Positions 32,418 through 40,402 of a DNA stretch of 64,000 bases are shown here, in pieces. Under the pieces are notes generated by a model. The model was given only the letters and a program-made list of their open reading frames with translations, was not told the DNA's origin and ran no database searches. The stretch is from Bog-159 sp963785255. GTDB lineage: Bacteria; Acidobacteriota; Terriglobia; Bryobacterales; Bryobacteraceae. Position numbers and translations under genes: made by a program. The stretch is from positions 372,001-436,000 of the forward strand of contig CAWAUR010000017.1 of NCBI GenBank assembly GCA_963785255.1. The letters are read 5' to 3'. Position 1 is the first letter of the stretch, and each line of letters opens with the position of its first letter.

Positions 32418-32546
32418 CCGCTCCCTAACGGTCGCGGCTCCGTAATCTTGTCGCGGCGAAAGAACCGCTTGCTGACGCGCGCGGCTCAGTAACTAAGCCG
32501 CGAAGCGCGCCTCAGTAACGGAGCCGCGACCATCAGGGAGCGGTTT
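32416..32546. terminator. Nested palindrome, repeat family A, terminator-like
   Basis: The outer arm AACCGCTCCCTAACGGTCGC (from 32416) pairs with GCGACCATCAGGGAGCGGTT (to 32545). An inner palindrome GCGCGCGGCT..AGCCGCG..GCGCGC (32478-32510) sits inside it. The right arm is followed by TTTTT, so it should terminate the MscS operon. Same family as 12142-12216. Confidence 0.8.
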
Positions 32547-32637
32547 TTGCTAACTCCATTTACAAAGAATTACAAATCTTCAGCCGCATAACCTGCGATC
32601 GCGAGTAATAATCGGAGACACAGAAGGAGAGAGTCTT

Positions 32638-34788
32638 ATGTGCACGAAGTACTTGGCGGTCTTGTTGCTCGCGCAGCCGGCAGTGTTGGCGGTGTCCTTC
32701 AACTCACCCAGAGCGTACGCCACCGGCGGTTATGCCTATACGATTACATCGGCGGATCTCAACGGCGATGGCATACCTGACGCGGCGGTCCCTATTTATG
32801 ACAAACCGGGCACCGTGGAGATCCTGTTAGGTAACAAGAATGGCGGCCTACAACCGGCGGTAAGTTATGCCGTAGGAGATTACCCGTATTCCGTAGCCGT
32901 GGGTGACTTCAATGGCGACGGCAAGCTGGATCTGGCGGTCAGTAACCTCAACACGGTATCCATTCTGTTAGGTAACGGCGATGGCACGTTCCGAGCGGCG
33001 AAGACCTACGCCACCGGAGGTAGCGGCGGTGGACAGGTGGTGGTGGCGGACTTCGACGGCGATGGCAAACTGGATCTGGCCGTGGGCAACGCGGCCGAAC
33101 GGGACGATGCGCCCGGCAACACGGTATCCATTCTCTTCGGCAACGGCAACGGTACGTTCCAGGCGGCCGTGAGATACAAAGTAGGAAGCGGACCAGTGGG
33201 GCTGGCGGTGGGTGACTTCAATGGAGATGGCAAGCCCGACTTAGTAGCTACCGCGGCGGCATCGAACACCATCTGGATTCTGCTGAATACCGGCAAAGGG
33301 ACGTTTCGTCCGGCGGTCAGCTTCGCGGTGGGAAGTTATCCCGAGTCTGTTGTGACTGGTGACTTCAACGGCGACGGCAACCTGGATCTGGCCGTGGCTA
33401 ACTGGGGTTCGGGTTATGTTTCAGTTCTATTCGGCAAGGGCAATGGTTCCTTTGAACCCGAAGTGTATTATCCCCTCTCGGGCAATCCCTCGGAGGTTAC
33501 AATCGGGGATTTCAATGGCGATGGCAAGCCCGATCTGGCCGTCTCCTCCGGCGATTTTCTGTGGGTCCTGCTGAACTTCGGCGACGGCACATTTCAGCCA
33601 CCGGTCAGTTATGCCGCCGGCGGGCCCGTGGCTGCGGCTATCGCGGACTTTAATGGCGATGGGACGCCCGACGCAGCCGTGCTCAGCGAGGGCTGTGTCA
33701 CGCTGCTTTTCGGCAACGGCCGCGGCGGCTTTCACACGGCGACGGACATCACTGCGGGAACGGAGCCGGGCGCGATCGTCGAGGGCGATTTCAACGGAGA
33801 TGGCAAACCAGATCTGGCGGTGGCCAATGCCGGTACCAATAGCGTGTCGATCCTGCTGCAGAGCACGCAGGGTGGTTTCCTGCCGCCAGTGAATTACCGG
33901 GTGGGAGTGAATCCGGTTTCCCTCGTTGTTACAGCCGATTTCAACGCCGATGGAAACACAGACCTGGCTGTAACTAACTCGGGCTCTTCCACTATCTCTA
34001 TCCTGCTGGGAAATCGCGACGGCACTTTTCAACTATTTACGAACGTCGGTGTCAATGGGATTCCCAACGCGCTGGCAATCGGAGATGTGAATGGCGATGG
34101 CAAGCCGGACATGGTGGTGGGCGCAACGATCCCAGGCGACGAAGGCGGTGGCGTGCCTTATCTCTATATCTTCCTGGGAACCGGCGATGGCTCGTTTCAG
34201 CCGGGCGTGCCGATTCCGCTGCCTACATTTTCGGGGCCTATCGTGGTGGCGGACTTCAATGGCGATGGCAAGCTGGATATGGCAGTGACCGGCTTCTACG
34301 CCACCGACGATCCATCAGCTTTCTTGTGGATCTATCTTGGCAACGGCGATGGCACCTTCCAGGCTCCCACCACGGCTTACAGCTTCTCCGGCTATCCGAA
34401 TGCCCTGGTCTCAGCCGATTTCAACAGCGATGGCAAGACGGATTTAGCACTGGCCGGGTACGGCGGGCAAGTCGCGATTCTTTCAGGCAATGGCGACGGT
34501 ACATTTCAAACCGCTGAAAGTTACCAAGTTTCCGTAGACGCAGCAGGCCTGGCGGTTGCGGATTTCAATGGCGACCATAAGCTCGATCTGGCGGTGTCCA
34601 CCGGATCGGCGGTCACAGTGCTGCTGGGCAACGGCGACGGCACGTTTGCGTGGTCACCGCTCTTTACGGCGGGCGATGGGGCCGGCGGCCTCGCGGCTGC
34701 GGACTTCAACGGCGATGGAAAACCGGATCTGGCGGTGACCAACGGGTATTCGAATAACATATCTATCCTGACGAACACATCGCAATAG
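32638..34788 (+). CDS. Large secreted FG-GAP/VCBS-repeat protein
   Basis: 716 residues made almost wholly of tandem repeats of about 48-50 residues. There are roughly 14, each holding a calcium loop D-F-N-G-D-G-K-P/L-D-L-A-V and a V-S-I-L-L-G-N-G-D-G-T-F strand pair, as in VCBS/FG-GAP beta propellers. A short signal peptide (YLAVLLLAQPAVLAVSF) precedes them. Probably two consecutive propellers on the cell surface or secreted. No enzymatic motif. SD GGAGAG lies 9 nt before the ATG. DNA-level repetition of the motif makes it prone to recombination. Confidence 0.85.
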   Translation: MCTKYLAVLLLAQPAVLAVSFNSPRAYATGGYAYTITSADLNGDGIPDAAVPIYDKPGTVEILLGNKNGGLQPAVSYAVGDYPYSVAVGDFNGDGKLDLAVSNLNTVSILLGNGDGTFRAAKTYATGGSGGGQVVVADFDGDGKLDLAVGNAAERDDAPGNTVSILFGNGNGTFQAAVRYKVGSGPVGLAVGDFNGDGKPDLVATAAASNTIWILLNTGKGTFRPAVSFAVGSYPESVVTGDFNGDGNLDLAVANWGSGYVSVLFGKGNGSFEPEVYYPLSGNPSEVTIGDFNGDGKPDLAVSSGDFLWVLLNFGDGTFQPPVSYAAGGPVAAAIADFNGDGTPDAAVLSEGCVTLLFGNGRGGFHTATDITAGTEPGAIVEGDFNGDGKPDLAVANAGTNSVSILLQSTQGGFLPPVNYRVGVNPVSLVVTADFNADGNTDLAVTNSGSSTISILLGNRDGTFQLFTNVGVNGIPNALAIGDVNGDGKPDMVVGATIPGDEGGGVPYLYIFLGTGDGSFQPGVPIPLPTFSGPIVVADFNGDGKLDMAVTGFYATDDPSAFLWIYLGNGDGTFQAPTTAYSFSGYPNALVSADFNSDGKTDLALAGYGGQVAILSGNGDGTFQTAESYQVSVDAAGLAVADFNGDHKLDLAVSTGSAVTVLLGNGDGTFAWSPLFTAGDGAGGLAAADFNGDGKPDLAVTNGYSNNISILTNTSQ

Positions 34789-35000
34789 TGAGTTGGACGC
34801 AATGAAATTGAATGGCACGCGCGCACGCACGCGCGAGATCAGTGTCCCGCCGCCGCGAACGGAGCCTGTGTGAATCCGTACCGCCAAACTGTAGGAGAAG
34901 TCGACGGTACCAGATTTATCTATTATTTACTTGCTATCTTTCAGCCCATCACACATACTTAGGCCACCGGCAGTATCTCCGCAACCAGAGGAGATCGATC

Positions 35001-36159
35001 ATGCCCTCCAGACGACATCACTCGAATTCCGGCAGACTCCGCCGGGTGGCCCTCGCGCCCTGGATCGCCGTCGTTGTTTTTGCAGTTCTTGGCGCCCCGC
35101 TGTCGGCCCAAAACTGACAACGGGCGATTCTACTACGGCCAGTGGACCAGCGGCACGATCATGGCCAATGTGTTCTCTGTCGGTTCCAAGCCGGGCACCG
35201 TGCAGTCCTATGCGCAGGAAAGCATCACGCCGTACCTTGATATCAACCTGCCAGACGGCACGCTCGCCGGCTCGGGAGCCAAGCAATCGGACGGAACCAC
35301 CTACCTCATCAAAACCGATACGCAAGGAGACGTCTCCCCGATCTGCCAGTTTCCGAACAGCGATCTTCCGTTAGGCAGCTTGGTCTACGCCAGCGACGGG
35401 AACTTTTACGGGATTGCGGAGGCCTATCCGGGTGACAATTACTCATATATCTACCGGATAACGCCAGCCGGCGCATTCTCCAAGTTCTACAATTTTCCTG
35501 GCTACTACGGCGCGGGCGTTGTCGGGCTGGTTCAGGCCCCCGATGGGAACCTCTACGGCATAATGCAATACGAGGGGGCGAACGGCGGCGGGATGTTCTA
35601 CAAACTGACGCTGAGCGGCCAGTTCACGCTGCTGTATAGCTTTCCAGCCGCCGGCGCGGCCTCCCATCCGCAAGCTTTAGTTCAGGCTAGCGATGGAAAC
35701 TTCTACGGCGCCACGCTAGGTAGCGGAGGCGACACAGTGATTTTCCGCATCACCGCCAGCGGTCAATACACTATGATCCACAAGATGGCTTCTAATGACG
35801 GCCAGTGCCAGTGCGAACTGACGCAGGGCAGCGACGGGATCGTCTATGGCATCGCGAACTCTCTAGGGGTAGGCGGCCGCGGCACTTTCTTTGCGGTTGA
35901 TGCACAGCTTCCCAAGCCGGCGCCGCAGGCACAGCAGTTCTCGCCGCAAACCGGCGCGCCAGGCGCAAACGTGCGCATCTGGGGTTATAACCTGCTCGAC
36001 GCGACGGTGCAGTTCAACGGAGTTGGTGCAACCACGGTCAGGAACAGCGGCCCCAACTACGTCTGGGCCACGGTACCTGCCGGCGCCAGCAGCGGCCCTA
36101 TCACTGTCAGCACCCCAGGTGGAACCAGCATCACTCAGGCCAGTTTTACAGTGAACTGA
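35001..36159 (+). pseudogene. Frameshifted secreted GloVer-repeat/IPT-domain protein
   Basis: ATG 35001 follows a strong SD (GAGGAGATCGATC) and encodes a basic n-region and hydrophobic core (LAPWIAVVVFAVLGAPLSAQN) that stops at TGA 35115-35117. The mature protein continues at once in the +1 frame from about 35104 (KTDNGRFYYGQW...) to TGA 36157. It carries at least four repeats with the GloVer pattern (LVQASDGNFYGATLGSGGDT; LTQGSDGIVYGIANS) and a C-terminal IPT/TIG immunoglobulin-like domain (SPQTGAPGANVRIWGYNLLD..GATTVRNSGPNYVWATVP). One base too many around GGCCCAAAAC explains it. Mutation, sequencing error or rare frameshifting are all possible; the downstream frame has no good start of its own. 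Confidence 0.75.
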
Positions 36160-36173
36160 CTCAGGAGGGAACC

Positions 36174-36254
36174 ATGGAATGGACGACACCAGATTTCGAA
36201 GAGACCGCGCTTAGTTGCGAGATCGCGTCCTACGCACCGGCTACGATTTGTTGA
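36174..36254 (+). CDS. pqqA: PqqA-like PQQ precursor peptide (orphan)
   Basis: 26 codons after a perfect SD (AGGAGGG, 5 nt before ATG). The peptide begins MEWTTPDFEE and contains CEIASY, placing Glu16 and Tyr20 with the E-x3-Y spacing that PqqE crosslinks in known PqqA; the W-T-x-P-x-F-E N-terminus also fits the family. PqqA is the ribosomal precursor of pyrroloquinoline quinone. No pqqB, C, D or E lies in the window, so maturation proteins would be encoded elsewhere, or this is a paralogue or another RiPP precursor. It is 14 nt after the GloVer gene. The terminal Cys is unusual. Confidence 0.65.
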   Translation: MEWTTPDFEETALSCEIASYAPATIC

Positions 36255-36529
36255 AACGATGGCCGCCGCTCTAATCACTCGCGCCGCGGCCAACTGGCGA
36301 CCGTCACGTGGTGCGGCGAGGGGACGTGCGTGGTCGCAAGGCGCGGCCGAAGCGGCACGCTGCCGTCGCGTCTGTCTGAAACGTAATAGGGGCCACAATA
36401 TGGGTGGCGGAGGCAGCGGACGGGGCGTGCGATAAGGCCAACCGCATCCGCACACGGGCGGAGCGTTTGGTGGCGAGGAAACTGCGCCCGCCTGAAAGGC
36501 GGCTGCGGCCACGATTGGCCGCCCCACAG
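36255..36529. other. Stretch between pqqA-like gene and ISKra4 element
   Basis: No supported gene. It is GC-rich with short palindromes. GCCCCACAG at 36521-36529 is the left copy of the 9-bp target duplication of the insertion sequence. AAAGGCGG and similar short repeats do not form a clear terminator. Confidence 0.4.
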
Positions 36530-36553
36530 GGGTGTGCGACATAAAAGTGACGA

Positions 36554-37849
36554 TCACGCGCGGCGGGCCTCCCAGTAGTCCTCAAAGCGACCATTGAGTT
36601 GGCAGCATCGCAGGGCCAGGATGGCGTTGGCCGCGCGTACAGTCCAGAACATGCCGGACAGCTTACAGCGGGAACCGATGACAGTCTTGCAGCCGGCCTC
36701 TATGACACCCGAGCCGACAAACAGGTGCTGGCTGCGGAATTCGGGGTAGCGCATCCGCGCGGCGTTGGCTTCAAAGTAGTGGGCCGTGGTGCGGACGGCT
36801 TCGGCCAACTCGGGATGGGATGAGTCGATGGACCGGAGGGCGGCTACCAGGTCTTCGATTTTCCCTTTATCCAGCATGTCCTGATGAACCATCATCCAGC
36901 GTCTCTGTTCGGCTTCTTGGTTGAGGTACAGCTTGCGTACCAAGTCCCACAGATGTTGGCGGGCATGATAGAGGTCGACGATCTGAATGGCGCCGGGAAA
37001 GTATAGAGCGACGATATTCCAGATCCATTCCGCTCCATCGCCGATCACGACTTTCTTTGCGGCGCGGCTCCATCCGCGCTTCCAAGCTTCCAGATAGATC
37101 CGCTTGCCAAATTCTTCGGCAGTTTCAATGGCGGCGACCTAGGTGGTCGAATCGGGATCGCGGATGGCATAGCCCTCCGCATTCCAGGTAGTTTGGGTGA
37201 ACACGCAGCCCACTTTGACGTCACGATGGCGGGCCGGATTTCCGTCCTTACCCTGGCGGCCCACCGTTTCTTTCTTCACCACCGGTATGCCGGTGGCATC
37301 TATTTGCACACAGAGAATCGGTATCGGCTTTCCCAACACGATGGGCAGATCCAGTTGCTTGGCCCGCTGAATCTCGGCCTTTTCGCTTACAGCGATATCC
37401 TGCCCAATGCCCTCCGCGGTGCGCTCCACATTCTTGGTCGTCACCTCCAGGTCGGCCAGCAGTTGGATCTGCTGGCGCCCGCGATCAAAAGGGGCCTGCT
37501 GACCTACCAGAGCCAGCATGCGGCGCACCCCGGGGGAGAACTCCGTGTTGACGATGTCCAGTTCGACATCGGCAGGGAATTGGCCGTTATGGCAGTCCGG
37601 GCACAGGTAGTAAGGCCGCGAGGTTTCCGCCGGGCCTACGGCGGTGAGGATCGGCTTGGAGCGCAACTCCCGATAACGCGTCTGGTGGCCGCAAGCGCAA
37701 AGAATGTTCCGTTGGTGGGAAGCCGGGGCTGGGAATTGCAACAGTTGGCTTAGGGCGGCTGCCCCGGCTCGATGCAGGGCCGCGCGCATGGCCATTTCCA
37801 AGGCTTCCAGCTCCCAACGCCCCGTCTTGCGGTGGGCGCTGAAGACCAC
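36554..37849 (-). pseudogene. ISKra4-type transposase interrupted by an amber codon
   Basis: A continuous frame of about 432 codons from GTG 37849 to the stop at 36554, except for one TAG at 37139-37141. Before it: a zinc-ribbon region (CACGHQTRYRELRS..YLCPDCHNG) and IPILCVQIDATGIPVVKKETVGR, the first DDE-type segment, ending DPDSTT. After it: VAAIETAEEFG, then VIGDGAEWIWNIVALYFPGAIQIVDLYHARQHLW and GSGVIEAGCKTVIGSRCKLSGMFW, all in the same frame. Relatives have a Tyr at the stop position (DSTTYV), so TAC/TAT to TAG is the likely lesion. Sequence upstream of 37849 is also open in this frame to the A8 tract at 37903. Confidence 0.85.
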
Positions 37850-37863
37850 GCGTAACAGTTGGT

Positions 37864-38265
37864 CTACTTCGCGCGTGACTTCCTTTTGGATGGCTTCGGC
37901 CGTTTTTTTTCCTGGGCCGACGGCGCGGTCTCCTCTGCCGGCCGCAACTCGCAGATCTGTTCGTTAACGTCCAAGAGTTGTTCGCCCAGTTCCCCGAAGC
38001 GCTGGCATTCGGCGACCTCGCGCTGCGCTTTGGCCAAACTGGCCGGAGAGGGAAACGTTTCGGTGACGGTCTTGCCTTTCACTTTGCGGGTCAGTCGATA
38101 GTAGGGGCCATGGCCGGGATCGCCGGTCCGATGGCAATGACAGTTCGGATTTCCACAACGGCCACCTGTTCCGGTAATGGAACCAAAGCGCATATCACCC
38201 AACTGCGCGATTTGGGATTGCACGGCGTTGCGACGGCCCTCCAGATCAACCAAAGAATCGGACAT
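37864..38265 (-). CDS. DUF6788-type accessory protein of the ISKra4 element
   Basis: 133 residues. The N-terminal helix MSDSLVDLEGRRNAVQSQIA is followed by a Cys/His cluster (GRCGNPNCHCHRTGDPGHGPYYRLTRKVKGKTVTE), a coiled-coil region and a Lys/Arg/Pro-rich tail. This small protein regularly accompanies ISKra4-like transposases; DNA binding is plausible through the basic tail and the Cys/His cluster. Its stop lies 14 nt before the transposase GTG. An A8 tract near its end would allow -1 frameshifting into the transposase frame. Confidence 0.75.
   Translation of the reverse strand: MSDSLVDLEGRRNAVQSQIAQLGDMRFGSITGTGGRCGNPNCHCHRTGDPGHGPYYRLTRKVKGKTVTETFPSPASLAKAQREVAECQRFGELGEQLLDVNEQICELRPAEETAPSAQEKKRPKPSKRKSRAK
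37903..37910 (-). promoter_or_regulatory. Candidate -1 frameshift slippery tract (A8)
   Basis: On the minus strand the DUF6788 frame reads GAA-AAA-AAA-CGG. A -1 slip on A-AAA-AAA gives AAA-ACG-GCC-GAA-GCC, the transposase frame, which is open from here to the GTG at 37849 and beyond. A6-A8 tracts are common IS frameshift signals; a downstream stimulatory hairpin was not established. Confidence 0.45.
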
Positions 38266-38411
38266 GTACAGCCTCCTGATGGCCTAGCGTATCACTACGC
38301 TAGGTTTACGGCCACAAAAAAAGAAAACTCGCGAATCGTCACTTTCATGTCGCACACCCGCCCCACAGGGCTGGTTTGATCGCCGGCACGAAAGATGATA
38401 CTGCTGGCGTT

Positions 38412-39308
38412 ATGCGTAGTCTCATTACCGTATTCATCCTGGCGGCTTTCGCGGGCACGGCGCAGGAGCGCCCCAAGATTGTGGGGGTCGCCCATATCGG
38501 ACTCAAGACCGACGATATGGCCGCCGCGCGCCTGTTCTATGGCCACGTGCTGGGCTTTCAGGAGCCCTTCACTCTCGACAAACCCGAGGGTGGTTTGATG
38601 CTGACCTACTTCAAGGTGAACGACCATCAATACGTCGAAGTCTTTCCCGAATTGAAGAGCGATACCGAAGACCGCCTGTCACACATTGCGTTTGAGACTA
38701 CTAACATTCAGCAGTTACGCGATTATTTGGCCAGCAAGGGCGTGAAGGTTCCGGATAAGGTGAGTTCGGGCCGCGACGGCAATCTCAATATGATGCTCAC
38801 CGATCCCGACGGCCACCACGTGGAGTTCGTGGAATACCGGCCGGGCTCGCTGCACACCAAGAATTTCGGCAAATTCCTGCCGGATACGCGCGTTTCCACG
38901 CATATCATTCACGTAGGTGTGACGGTGGCGGATCGCGCGGCGGCCGACCGCTTTTACAAAGAGATCCTGGGCTTTCACGAATTCTGGCACGGCGGCATGC
39001 AGGAAGACCGCACGGATTGGGTGGATATGCGCGTGCCGGATGGCACGGATTGGCTCGAATACATGCTGAACGTGCACGACCCGTCGCCGCATACGCTGGG
39101 CGTGATGCATCATCTGGCGCTGGGTGTGCCGGATATCAAGGCGGGCTATGAGTTAGTGGTCAGGCGCGGTTATAAAGCGGAACCACCTAAGATCGGCCGG
39201 GATGGTAAGTGGCAGCTCAATCTTTACGATCCGAACGGCACGCGCGTGGAGTTGATGGAGCCGCGGCCGGCCCAGAAGCCCTGCTGCTCGCCTATGTTGG
39301 ATCAATAG
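38412..39308 (+). CDS. Exported VOC-superfamily protein with two glyoxalase-like domains
   Basis: 298 residues from ATG 38412. A signal peptide (SLITVFILAAFAGTAQ) is followed by two VOC modules. The first (about 22-140) has VGVAHIGLKTDDMAAARLFYGHVLGF and YVEVFPE and ends DPDGHHVEFVEY. The second (about 160-285) has HIIHVGVTVADRAAADRFYKEILGF and MHHLALGVPDIKAGYELV and ends DPNGTRVELMEP. Metal-ligand His/Glu positions (H-x-G, V-E-F/V-E-L) are kept in both, so a divalent-metal enzyme of the dioxygenase/glyoxalase fold is likely; the reaction is unknown. An insertion sequence ends 52 bp upstream, so native promoter sequence may have been displaced. Confidence 0.82.
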   Translation: MRSLITVFILAAFAGTAQERPKIVGVAHIGLKTDDMAAARLFYGHVLGFQEPFTLDKPEGGLMLTYFKVNDHQYVEVFPELKSDTEDRLSHIAFETTNIQQLRDYLASKGVKVPDKVSSGRDGNLNMMLTDPDGHHVEFVEYRPGSLHTKNFGKFLPDTRVSTHIIHVGVTVADRAAADRFYKEILGFHEFWHGGMQEDRTDWVDMRVPDGTDWLEYMLNVHDPSPHTLGVMHHLALGVPDIKAGYELVVRRGYKAEPPKIGRDGKWQLNLYDPNGTRVELMEPRPAQKPCCSPMLDQ

Positions 39309-39322
39309 CCGGCGCAGCCGAC

Positions 39323-40369
39323 CTACTCCGTCTTCGGCGCGGCGAAGTATCCATTGCGGGCCTCCACCGTGACCTTGTGCGAGTTTTCGAGCTTCACTTT
39401 CAAATTGTGGAACTTGCCGTCGGCTTTACCCGCGGGAACAAAGCCCAGCACATAGTGACTCTCGGGAGTCGCCAGCTTACGGAAGCTCACCGCGTAATCG
39501 TTGCCGGTCAGATAGGTGCCCCCAGTGCCGTGCGCCAGGTTCACCAGCTCTACCGGAAGAGTCGGATTGTCGTAGCGCGGCGCCCGGCTGGTATCCCTGC
39601 CAGTGGCGGCGCCCATCCCCGCCCCCGTCATATCGGTCGACTCCCCGGTGTCGATGGCGTTAATAGCTACCTTGGCGCGAATGGCTGCGTCAATCAAGTC
39701 GGTCTCTTCAAACGACCGGTCGTGCCCTATAAAGAATCCGGTCGAAATCAGGATGACGTCGCGGTGCCCCGGCAGGCTGGCTATCTTACCGATGATGGCC
39801 TTCAACAACTCCACTTGCACGATCTCCACGCGCGAGACGCGGCAGACCGCCGGGGGGCGCAACTGCAGTTTGGCGATGGCCTCCTGCAGCTTCGCGCGGT
39901 CGTTGGTGAAATCGAGCGCCACCGTGCAGGAAGTGGTGTAGATGGCCGTCCGGTCGCCGGGCTGTAATTCGCCGATTTGGCGGTTGGCGGCATCGCGAAT
40001 ATGTTGCAGATCGCCGAAATCGCGGATAGTGAGATCGTCGAACAGGTAGGCGATGAAGCGCGAGGGAATGTCTACGGCGGCTGCGCCCGGAGCACTGGCC
40101 GCGCCTGGCTTTCCGTCTGAGAGCGATCTGTCAGGCGCCGCCTGTGACCCGTTATCCACGGAGAAGCTGGCGATCTCTTGACGCTTTCCGTTGTCGAACA
40201 ATTGGAAATCGTCCTTAGTCAAGTTACCGACCGCATGTCCGTCGTGATCGCGAACCACCACCGGGACCTGAATCATAGTGACGCCGGACTTGAACGTCTC
40301 AGCGGGCTGGGTCTGGGCGGCCGCGCCCGACAGCGTCAATATCCAGAGAGCTAAGATCGTTGTGCGCAT
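39323..40369 (-). CDS. Secreted VWFA-related protein (acidobacterial type)
   Basis: 348 residues. A signal peptide (TTILALWILTLSGAAAQTQP) is followed by the N-terminal beta module VTMIQVPVVVRDHDGHAVGNLTKDDFQLFDNGKRQEIASFSV. A VWA-like domain follows, in which the usual DxSxS is replaced by FIAYLFDDLTIRDFGDLQHI, characteristic of the second subtype of these proteins, with VILISTGFFIG later. It ends SHYVLGFVPAGKADGKFHNLKVKLE. The metal site is therefore atypical. It shares its layout with the two halves of the adjacent 978-residue protein 33 nt upstream; together they form a minus-strand pair. Confidence 0.82.
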   Translation of the reverse strand: MRTTILALWILTLSGAAAQTQPAETFKSGVTMIQVPVVVRDHDGHAVGNLTKDDFQLFDNGKRQEIASFSVDNGSQAAPDRSLSDGKPGAASAPGAAAVDIPSRFIAYLFDDLTIRDFGDLQHIRDAANRQIGELQPGDRTAIYTTSCTVALDFTNDRAKLQEAIAKLQLRPPAVCRVSRVEIVQVELLKAIIGKIASLPGHRDVILISTGFFIGHDRSFEETDLIDAAIRAKVAINAIDTGESTDMTGAGMGAATGRDTSRAPRYDNPTLPVELVNLAHGTGGTYLTGNDYAVSFRKLATPESHYVLGFVPAGKADGKFHNLKVKLENSHKVTVEARNGYFAAPKTE

Positions 40370-40402
40370 GGCGTGCTCCCTCCTATACCAACTTATACTA
40401 AC

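Larger units (their letters stand above)
36530..38359 (-). mobile_element. ISKra4-family insertion sequence (inactivated)
   Basis: 1830 bp bounded by inverted repeats GGGTGTGCGACATAAAAGTG (36530-36549) and the complement at 38340-38359 (one mismatch; pairing continues through GACGAT). It is flanked by the direct repeat GCCCCACAG (36521-36529 and 38360-38368). Ends in GGG and a 9-bp duplication are typical of the ISKra4 family. It carries a DUF6788-type small ORF and a transposase gene with an internal amber codon. The perfect target duplication suggests a fairly recent insertion. Confidence 0.88.

Noticed and set aside
32638..34788. Possible CRISPR or DNA repeat array
   Set aside because: The periodic DNA similarity (GATTTCAATGGCGATGGCAA-type words) comes from protein repeats of an FG-GAP protein and is not spaced or conserved like CRISPR repeats.
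36135..36557. 140-codon minus-strand frame opposite the pqqA-like gene
   Set aside because: It spans the IS boundary and has a biased composition without a domain; its start lies inside the inverted repeat.
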